Below are positions 13,838 through 20,255 of a stretch of DNA of 24,124 nt, one piece after another (within the stretch, counting starts at the first letter, position 1; each line of letters begins with the position of its first letter). The position numbers and the translations under genes are program-made. The stretch is from CAYRYU01 sp964428355 (GTDB lineage Bacteria > Muiribacteriota > Ozemobacteria > Ozemobacterales > Ozemobacteraceae). The DNA lies in NCBI GenBank assembly GCA_964428355.1, contig CAYRYU010000108.1, positions 1 to 24,124 of the forward strand. The letters are read 5' to 3'. The notes beneath the pieces were generated by a model. The model made no database searches, was not told where the DNA came from, and saw only the letters and a list, made by a program, of their open reading frames with translations.

Positions 13838-16800
13838 CTACAGTTTGCGGTAGGCGACCACCTTCTCGTAGGTCTGGAGACGGAAGGCTTTGGTAACGTT
13901 GTAGAGTGACTCCCTCGAGCCGATGAACAAAGCACCGCCAGGAGTCAGGATGTTGTAGACGTTCTCGGCCAGGCGCTCTTTCTCGCGCTGGGAGAAGGCA
14001 ACGAACACGTTTCGGCAGAGGACCACGTCGAACTGGCCGAGGTTTTCCATCTCCTTGGTGAGGCTGGCGTTGAGGTATTTGAACTCTACCATGTTCTTGA
14101 CGTCGTCCTTGATCCTGAGGTCTCCCCGATCGTCCTCGAAAAACAGGTCGATGTATTTCTGGTCGACGTGCCTCATGATCTCACGCTTGTAGATCCCGCG
14201 CTTGGCCGTGTTCAGACAGATATGGGAGATATCGGACCCGGTTACATTGATCTTGATGCGGTCGGAATGGATCTCCTCGAGGATGCTCATGGCGACCGAA
14301 TAGGCTTCGGGTCCGTAGGAGCATCCCAGGGAAAGGATCCGAAGGGTGTTCTGGCCGTTCCGCACACGCTCCTCGATCAGTTCGGGAATGATGGTCTTCA
14401 TGAGAACCTTGTTCTGGTCGGGTTCTCCGAAGAAGCCGGTCCGGGCATCGGTAATGGTGTCGTAGAGGCTGATGGACAGGTTCTGCTCATCCACACCGTA
14501 TCGGAGAGTGTGGTAATACTCCATCCACGAGGTGATGTAGAATTTCTCGAGGTCCTTCTTGAGCTGCCTTTCGAGCACGTTCTTGTCGGCAAGCCAGATC
14601 CCGCATTTTTCGGAGATGATCTCGCGAAGGAGCAGGGCCTCCTCGACGGTGATCCCGTCGCCGGCGGGGGAAGGCTTCAAAAGCTCGAGACGCCGAAGTT
14701 CGCGGGGAGTGGCGATGGACTTGAGGATGGAATCGAGGAGCGGGCATTTGTTCTCGAGATATCCGACCAGGAAGTAGGTTTTGATCCAGGGGTTCTCGAG
14801 GAAGATATGCCGGAGCTTCTCCTCGAGATCGGCAACCTGCGGATTCTCGAAACCGAGGAAGAACTTGATTGCCGCAATCGTCAAATCGCGGTCTTCACTC
14901 CCAAGAAGGTCGGTCGCGACCTTGAAGGCTTTCTTGTCGTTGATCTTGGAAAGGGCGAGGAGGGCCTTGGCCCGCACTCCGTTGTTGGGATCGGATTCAG
15001 CGAGTTTGATCAGCGTATCGACCGCTTTCTGGCTGCGGATCTTGCCCAACGCCTTGACGATCTGGTACCGGACCTCCCATTTGGGGTGATTGAGGTATTT
15101 CCGGAAGGTATCGTCCAGGGCTTTGTCCTCGAGCTCGCTGAGGGCAACGACGGCGAGTTTGGCGACCTGGGCGTTGGAATCGCTCAGGAGCGGGACGAAG
15201 AACTGCTTCAGTTCCTTGCTCCGAAATGCGCGGAGGGCGGAAAGCGCTGCGATCCTGATCTGCCAGTCGTCGTGTTTCAGCAGTTCCTTGAGTGGGAAGA
15301 TTGACTTGAGGTCCTTCATGTTCTGGAGCGACTGACATGAGTTGACGACCACACGCCACTCTTTGTCCTCGAGCTTGTGGATCAGGGAATCGACCGCGGA
15401 AGGCGACTCGCACATCCAGATGGTCTTGGAGATCGTTTCACGGATCCGGGAATTCTCGCTGTCGAGAAACTCGAGAAGCCGTTTGGTGATATCGGGATCT
15501 TTTCTGGAAGCCAGTGCAATTGCCCCAGCTTCTCGAACGTCGCCGTATGGTTCCTTCTGGATGACGCCGAACAGGGGCTCCTCGACCTGGCGGGAGGTGG
15601 TGGCCTTCATCGCCAGTGCGGCTTCCCGGCGGACGTGACCGTTGATGTCCTTGAGGCAGTTGATCAGCGTGGTCAGCGCGCCATCGAAATGGAGCATGTT
15701 CTTCAGGCTGACCACGGCGTTCTTGCGCACGATCTCATCGGGATCGTTCATGAGTTCCTTCAACATTCCGAAGGCGGTGTCCGAGGGATTGGCCCCGATC
15801 ACGCGGGCGAGAACCTGACGGACGGCATCCTCGGGATGTTTGACGAGCAACTGGAGCACTTTGGGAGCATCGTGGTGCGGAACCTTCTCGAGGTATTCCA
15901 GGATCTTGATCACCACGGGCGGGGGAACTCGCCCGACGCGGTCCAGGGCCTGCTTTGCGCATCGGGATCCGAGTTTCAGGAGGCCTCGGAAGGCAACCTC
16001 GATGATCTCGGGTTCGGAATTCTCGAGGGCGGTCAGTAGCGCGGGAGCGTAGGCATCATCCTCCACCGCGCCGGCGATCTTGACGAGGTAGATGAACTCC
16101 GCGGCATCCTGCTGGCCAAGAAGGGTTGTAAGGATGGGCCGGAGGGCTTCCTTGTCGATCTTCTGGAGGCAGCCGGGGTTCGCCTCCTCGACCTGGGAAA
16201 GGGATTTCAGGATCAGGCGCCGGGTTCCGGCATCCTCTTCCTTGAGAAGCTTCTTGAAAAGAGGCTCGACGCACTCGGGAATCTCCATCGCCCCCATCGC
16301 CCCGATTCCGGAGAAATATTCGAGAACATCCTCGGACTCCACGGAACCCATGACGACCGGGATGACTTCCTTGACCGCGATGTTTCCGAGAGCTTCGACG
16401 ATGGAGTATTTCAGGATGTCGGTTTGATGGTAGGTGTTGATAAGGACCTTCACCGCCCTGGGATCCTGGATCTTGCCGAGCGCTTCGACCGCCGTGGTCT
16501 TGACATTGTCGTCATCGTGAGGAACGTATTTCATGACCGATTCGGTGGCGAGGGGGGAACCGATGTTTCCCAGGACCACGAGAATCTGGATCAATTCGTC
16601 GACATCGACCGCAGCGCCAAGGGCCTGGAAAAGATGGGGAACCGCCTTGGGACCGTAGGTCTTGAGGATCGACATTCCCGCGTTCCGGGTGTTGAGGTCG
16701 GATCCCCGGATAACCGGCAGGAGGGAGGTTATCACGTTTGGGTGACGAATCTGCGAAAGGATTTCGATTGCCGAGTTCTGAACGCCCTTGTTGGGATCGC

Positions 16801-16930
16801 CGAGAGCTTCGACAAGGCCGTCGATGGCTTCCCTGTCCGTGAAGGCACCGAGCTCACGAACTGCACGGCGGCGAATTCCGGGGTCGGAATCGTGGAGTTG
16901 GTCGAGGAATTCCGAGAAGGAGGCGCTCAT
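13838..16930 (-). CDS. HEAT-repeat protein fused to a CheR-type methyltransferase
   Basis: A 1030-residue fusion. Residues 1 to about 750 are some twenty HEAT/PBS-lyase-like repeats with motifs such as DPNKGVQNSAIEIL, DDNVKTTAVEALGKI and DPNNGVRAKALLALSKI, each about 31-37 residues. From about 757 to the end is CheR: the N-terminal helical part (LLREIISEKCGI), TGFFGEPDQ where CheR usually has TxFFR, the SAM site ILSLGCSYGPEAYSVAM near 865-880, and the later CRNVFVAFSQREKERLAENV. CheR methylates glutamates of chemoreceptors using SAM; HEAT arrays bind proteins. ATG at 16930 overlaps the CheY stop as TGATG; a GTG one codon earlier is possible. No receptor, CheA or CheB is in the window, so the target is unknown. 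Confidence 0.88.
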   Translation of the reverse strand: MSASFSEFLDQLHDSDPGIRRRAVRELGAFTDREAIDGLVEALGDPNKGVQNSAIEILSQIRHPNVITSLLPVIRGSDLNTRNAGMSILKTYGPKAVPHLFQALGAAVDVDELIQILVVLGNIGSPLATESVMKYVPHDDDNVKTTAVEALGKIQDPRAVKVLINTYHQTDILKYSIVEALGNIAVKEVIPVVMGSVESEDVLEYFSGIGAMGAMEIPECVEPLFKKLLKEEDAGTRRLILKSLSQVEEANPGCLQKIDKEALRPILTTLLGQQDAAEFIYLVKIAGAVEDDAYAPALLTALENSEPEIIEVAFRGLLKLGSRCAKQALDRVGRVPPPVVIKILEYLEKVPHHDAPKVLQLLVKHPEDAVRQVLARVIGANPSDTAFGMLKELMNDPDEIVRKNAVVSLKNMLHFDGALTTLINCLKDINGHVRREAALAMKATTSRQVEEPLFGVIQKEPYGDVREAGAIALASRKDPDITKRLLEFLDSENSRIRETISKTIWMCESPSAVDSLIHKLEDKEWRVVVNSCQSLQNMKDLKSIFPLKELLKHDDWQIRIAALSALRAFRSKELKQFFVPLLSDSNAQVAKLAVVALSELEDKALDDTFRKYLNHPKWEVRYQIVKALGKIRSQKAVDTLIKLAESDPNNGVRAKALLALSKINDKKAFKVATDLLGSEDRDLTIAAIKFFLGFENPQVADLEEKLRHIFLENPWIKTYFLVGYLENKCPLLDSILKSIATPRELRRLELLKPSPAGDGITVEEALLLREIISEKCGIWLADKNVLERQLKKDLEKFYITSWMEYYHTLRYGVDEQNLSISLYDTITDARTGFFGEPDQNKVLMKTIIPELIEERVRNGQNTLRILSLGCSYGPEAYSVAMSILEEIHSDRIKINVTGSDISHICLNTAKRGIYKREIMRHVDQKYIDLFFEDDRGDLRIKDDVKNMVEFKYLNASLTKEMENLGQFDVVLCRNVFVAFSQREKERLAENVYNILTPGGALFIGSRESLYNVTKAFRLQTYEKVVAYRKL

Positions 16931-17328
16931 CACTTGTCCCCCTTTCCGGGAGTTCCCGCCTTTTTACCCAGAAGGCGCTCGACTTCCTGGACCATGAGAT
17001 CGGGTTTTATGGGCTTCTGAAGGAAGGAGTTCGCCCCGAGGGTCAAGCCCTTCATGACCATATCCTTCTTTCCTTCGGTCGTCAGGATGATGATCGGAAT
17101 GTGCTTGAACTTCTCGTTTTCCTTCACCTGGGTGATCAGCTCGAACCCGTCCATCCCAGGCATGTTGAGGTCGGTAATGATTATATCGACCTCGTTCTTG
17201 GACATAGCCTCAATGGCTTCGATGCCATTATTGGCTTCAAGGACCTTGTAACCCGCCTTCTCAAGCGGAAAACAAGCAACCTTCCGCAACATCAAGGAGT
17301 CTTCGGCCACCAGGATTGTTTTCGGCAT
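16930..17328 (-). CDS. Single-domain CheY-like response regulator
   Basis: A 132-residue receiver with no output domain. All functional residues are present: acidic pair Glu9-Asp10, phosphoacceptor Asp53 (IITDLNMPGMDG), Thr83 and Lys105 (QKPI). The tail KKAGTPGKGDK is unstructured. It overlaps the HEAT-CheR gene by one base and shares its promoter, so the receiver probably works with that protein. No histidine kinase is nearby. GGAGG lies 9 nt before the ATG. Confidence 0.92.
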   Translation of the reverse strand: MPKTILVAEDSLMLRKVACFPLEKAGYKVLEANNGIEAIEAMSKNEVDIIITDLNMPGMDGFELITQVKENEKFKHIPIIILTTEGKKDMVMKGLTLGANSFLQKPIKPDLMVQEVERLLGKKAGTPGKGDK

Positions 17329-17365
17329 TCCAGAAATCCTCCGGAAATAGATTCGCTGGAGGCAG

Positions 17366-17395
17366 ATTATATCGGCAAAGTGGTCAAAATTGCAA
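17366..17395 (-). promoter_or_regulatory. Putative sigma-70 promoter of the CheY/HEAT-CheR operon
   Basis: Minus strand: TTGCAA (17395-17390), an 18-nt spacer, perfect TATAAT (17371-17366). The leader would be about 30 nt. This separates the operon from the TPR gene 179 nt upstream. Confidence 0.55.
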
Positions 17396-17404
17396 CCGGA
17401 AAAT

Positions 17405-17425
17405 TCCCTATTCTATCCATAGGGA
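17405..17425 (-). terminator. Possible weak terminator after the TPR gene
   Basis: TCCCTAT and ATAGGGA form a 7-bp stem with a 7-nt loop, followed on the minus strand by ATTTTCC. It lies about 80 nt after the TPR gene stop and upstream of the CheY promoter. Confidence 0.3.
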
Positions 17426-17507
17426 TTCATGAAGTTCTGGAACCCCGGGAAGCCTCCCGATTCTGCGACCAGAACCAGACTCCCAAAATCAGCAGAGAGG
17501 GAGGGAT

Positions 17508-19364
17508 TCAGCTCCCGACCTGGGACATGAGGACGGTCAGATGCCGTCGAGTGTCGGGGGAAGGGCTTCCCTGAAGGCCAGCTTTTATGTACCTCGCGGC
17601 AGAGCGTCGATCGGAGCGCTCGAAAAAGTACAACGCCAGGTACAGATTCGCGGCGGCGTCCCGTGGATTCCGCCTCAGTGCCTCCCGGACGGAATTCAAG
17701 CCAAAACCGGCCGCCAGAGCGGAGCCGTTCGAATCACCCTGTGCGAAAAGGTAGGACGCCAACGCGAGGTACACCCTGCCGATCTCGGCGAGGTCCCGGT
17801 CCTCGAGATAGCATTTCATCGCGGAAAAGAATGACCCCCTCTTCAGAAGGGACTCTCCGAGTTTCCGGATCGAATCGGGCGAGGCCTGGGGAGTTCCTGG
17901 AAGTGCAAGAATCTGCGCGAGCACCTTGGGATCCTTCATGCCGCTTCCGGCACCTTCACCCTCCGAAACGATCTTGTCGCAAAGCATCTGCAGGCCGGGA
18001 TCGTTCACCCCGGACCGGATCTTGGAAAGCCGCTCGACCCCTTCCTTGGTTTTTCCCTGAGCGTAATCGAGAAGCGAAAGAATGACCGGAAGACGTTCAT
18101 CTTTCGGGGAAAGATTTGCGGCGTATTCCGCATATTGCCGGGCCATCCCGGGCTGGAACTTCGCGGTCAGATAGAACCTGGCAAGGTTGATGTAGCCTTC
18201 CGCATCCTTTGGGGTCTTTCGGACCAGCGTCTGAAGTGACTTTTCGGCCTCGTCGTAGGATCTGCTTTCCATCTGGGCTTCTGCCAGAAGCCTGAGGGCG
18301 AGAAGATCATCCGGGTTCTCCGCAAGGACCTCGGAAAGAAGCCTGGCGGCCACCGGATAATGCTCCGCCCCCATCGCGACTCCGCCGGTCAGTTTGTTGA
18401 TGGCGATCGTCGTTGTGGCATTCTGTGCCCGGTTGTAGATTTCGAGGAACGACGCATAGGTGTTTTTTGAGAGCATGGGTTTCAACCGCATCAGTTGCTC
18501 GCCAAAAGCCCGGATGTCTTTCCTGTACATGTTCAACAGCCCCCGATGGATCTGGACCTCGAGGAATTTCCTGGTATTTTTCTGCTGAGCCGCTTTCCTT
18601 TCGGCTTTATCGAAAAAATCGGCCGCTTTCCCCAGATCATCCTTCTCCATGCAATATTTGGCGTATTCAAGGAAGACTCCGTAGGAATCGCTCGCAAGAG
18701 CAAGGAAGTCGGGAACCCGCCATCCATCAACCTCTGCAGCGGGTGGGGGAACGGGAGAACCTGGGTCAACTTCCGGACGATTTCCGGAGGAAGTCTTTTC
18801 CGCCTGGGTTTTCCCGTTTCTCTTCCTTTCGGGTGTTGCAGACTCCTTGGTTTTTTCCGACTTGACCGGAATCGGCTTGAACCCCTGGGGGAGCGGTTCA
18901 AACCCGTCCATCGAGGGTTCCGGAGATTTGCATACCTCCAGAAGACCTCGAGCTTCCTGATGCTCGGGCTGGACCCTGAGGATCCATTCGATCTGGGGTT
19001 TTGCCGCATCGGCCTTCCCCTGGGCGATCAAACCCTTTGCCATGGCAATCCTGGCGGAAATATTGTTGGGGTAACGCTCGAGGAGATTCTGGAAGCTCTC
19101 GACGCTTTCCTGGTTCCTTCCTACGGCGAGGAATGATTGCCCAAGCCGGAACCTGGGCTTAACCTGTTCGGGTTCGAGCCCGAGGGCGGTCTGAAAAAAG
19201 TTGATCGCGGCCTCATAATTCCCCGCCGCGAAGGATTTCTCCCCGGCCTGATATTGGTCCGCGTATGTCTGGGGAACACCGGCGCCGAGGTCGGCCCGGG
19301 CCCTGGCAACGAAAAGCAGGGACGACAGGGCGATCACAGTGTAAAGGAACGCGGTTCGCTTCAT
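17508..19364 (-). CDS. Exported tetratricopeptide-repeat protein
   Basis: A 618-residue TPR protein. ATG at 19364 begins a clear signal peptide (KRTAFLYTVIALSSLLFVARARA) and has GAGG 8 nt upstream; an in-frame ATG at 19436, inside the tandem repeat, would bury the signal peptide and is less likely. TPRs occur near 38-150 (YQAGEKSFAAGNYEAAINFF, RLGQSFLAVGRNQESVESFQ), again about 215-310 and 335-470, with a further helical solenoid to the C-terminus (KLGESLLKRGSFFSAMKCYLE, ALYFFERSDRRSAARYIKAGL). A charged Lys/Pro/Thr-rich linker at about 155-210 separates the blocks. TPRs mediate protein contacts; such periplasmic proteins often scaffold envelope or motility assemblies. No specific family assignment. 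Confidence 0.85.
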   Translation of the reverse strand: MKRTAFLYTVIALSSLLFVARARADLGAGVPQTYADQYQAGEKSFAAGNYEAAINFFQTALGLEPEQVKPRFRLGQSFLAVGRNQESVESFQNLLERYPNNISARIAMAKGLIAQGKADAAKPQIEWILRVQPEHQEARGLLEVCKSPEPSMDGFEPLPQGFKPIPVKSEKTKESATPERKRNGKTQAEKTSSGNRPEVDPGSPVPPPAAEVDGWRVPDFLALASDSYGVFLEYAKYCMEKDDLGKAADFFDKAERKAAQQKNTRKFLEVQIHRGLLNMYRKDIRAFGEQLMRLKPMLSKNTYASFLEIYNRAQNATTTIAINKLTGGVAMGAEHYPVAARLLSEVLAENPDDLLALRLLAEAQMESRSYDEAEKSLQTLVRKTPKDAEGYINLARFYLTAKFQPGMARQYAEYAANLSPKDERLPVILSLLDYAQGKTKEGVERLSKIRSGVNDPGLQMLCDKIVSEGEGAGSGMKDPKVLAQILALPGTPQASPDSIRKLGESLLKRGSFFSAMKCYLEDRDLAEIGRVYLALASYLFAQGDSNGSALAAGFGLNSVREALRRNPRDAAANLYLALYFFERSDRRSAARYIKAGLQGSPSPDTRRHLTVLMSQVGS

Positions 19365-19418
19365 GGTGTCTGCCTCGCATATATTTTGGGAAAAAATTGA
19401 CTCCATTCTCCATATCGA

Positions 19419-19542
19419 CTCTGGGGATTGTTTCATCCAACACCTCGGGGGATTGTTTCATCCAATACCTCGGGGGATTGTTTCATCCAAACCCTCGGGG
19501 GTTGTTTCATCCAAATCCTCGGAGATTGTCTCATTCCAAAAC
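19419..19542. repeat. Five tandem copies of a 25-nt repeat
   Basis: Units at 19419-19443, 19444-19468, 19469-19493, 19494-19517 (one base shorter) and 19518-19542. Shared core is GGATTGTTTCATCC; units 2 and 3 differ only in the last two or three bases and unit 5 is the most diverged. Read on the minus strand, each unit carries GAGG, 6 nt, then ATGAAACAATCC at most junctions, resembling a translation start. The array is in the divergent region between the TPR gene and the FlgM-like gene. Confidence 0.9.
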
Positions 19543-19592
19543 TGGGGCACGGAAAATTCTTTACATTCCCAGTCAACTTTTCGGCCATTCGT

Positions 19593-19600
19593 GTCGATAA
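19593..19600 (+). promoter_or_regulatory. Possible sigma-28-like -10 element upstream of the FlgM-like gene
   Basis: GTCGATAA differs at one base from the FliA-type -10 GCCGATAA. A -35 TAAA is not found at the expected distance (only TCAA at 19573-19576, 16 nt away). Noted because the downstream protein is FlgM-like. Confidence 0.25.
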
Positions 19601-19656
19601 TTTGTTTAGGATAGGGAAAAGTCCGTCCGTTTTTACTTAGAGTCGGGAGTTGGAAT

Positions 19657-20151
19657 ATGGTTGATTCAATCAAAGGTCATGGTGACAAGACCATAATCAT
19701 CACCAAACCCAAGGCCAAGGAACCTCCGGACAAGGCCCGTGAAGGGTCTTTCGAGAGCACCCTCAAGGGTAAGGGAGGGGCCGATGGTACCGACGCTTCC
19801 GGGGCGACCCGAGTCCGGGGAAACGTCGAAGCGAAGATCGCGGTCCTACAACAGCAGAACCTCTCGAGATTGCAGCGCCTCGAGGAGATAACCCGCCAGA
19901 TCCAGAACGGGACCTACAAGATGGTCGACCCGGCCGTTCTTGCGGAGCGTCTTCTCAAGGTCTTCCAGGACAAGAAAACCAGGGGAAAGTTTCTCCGCAA
20001 GATGGTCGAAGAGGACCTGGAAAAATCGAAACCCAAGGACCGGAATCTTTCCCCCCTCGAACTGAAAAAGCTGGTTTTCATGATCAAGAGCGCTCCGGAG
20101 GAAGTCTTTTCCGACGAGGACCTCGAAGCTCTCCTCAAGGATCTGACCTGA
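19657..20151 (+). CDS. FlgM-like (anti-sigma-28 domain) protein
   Basis: A 164-residue cytoplasmic protein. ATG at 19657 has GGGAG upstream. Residues about 71-103 (RLQRLEEITRQIQNGTYK, then VDPAVLAERLL) match the FlgM signature of a helix, then N-G-T-Y-K-V-D-x-x-x-x-A-x-x-L-L, apart from one inserted residue. FlgM is the flagellar anti-sigma factor, usually about 90-100 residues with the signature near the C-terminus; here 60 further residues follow (charged helices ending FSDEDLEALLKDLT) and the N-terminal 55 are disordered and basic/Gly-rich. It may regulate sigma-28 or be a paralogue with another partner. No flagellar genes are in the window. Confidence 0.65.
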   Translation: MVDSIKGHGDKTIIITKPKAKEPPDKAREGSFESTLKGKGGADGTDASGATRVRGNVEAKIAVLQQQNLSRLQRLEEITRQIQNGTYKMVDPAVLAERLLKVFQDKKTRGKFLRKMVEEDLEKSKPKDRNLSPLELKKLVFMIKSAPEEVFSDEDLEALLKDLT

Positions 20152-20175
20152 CCCGCGATTCCTGGGCCTGTTGTG

Positions 20176-20196
20176 GGGCTCCATGAACAGGAGCCC
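20176..20196. terminator. Hairpin between convergent genes, termination uncertain
   Basis: GGGCTCC, a 7-nt loop and GGAGCCC form a perfect 7-bp stem 25 nt after the FlgM-like stop. Neither side has a U-tract, so it may end or protect transcripts only weakly. Confidence 0.3.
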
Positions 20197-20255
20197 GGAA
20201 GCCGAAGCCGAATCGGGGGAATGGCCCTTCGCGGACTGGAGCACCCGGAAAAGAA

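Noticed and set aside
13838..16933. Long opposite-strand reading frames inside the HEAT-CheR gene (for example 14168-15304 plus)
   Set aside because: They are shadows of a GC-rich gene: repetitive, Gly/Glu/Leu-biased, without ribosome binding sites, and the minus-strand frame has clear domains.
19419..19542. CRISPR array
   Set aside because: Units are contiguous with no spacers and there are no cas genes.
19458..19673. Minus-strand 71-residue frame through the tandem repeat (LDETTPEG/LDETIPRG repeats)
   Set aside because: Its apparent peptide repeats come from the 25-nt DNA array; no RBS, and it overlaps the FlgM-like start.
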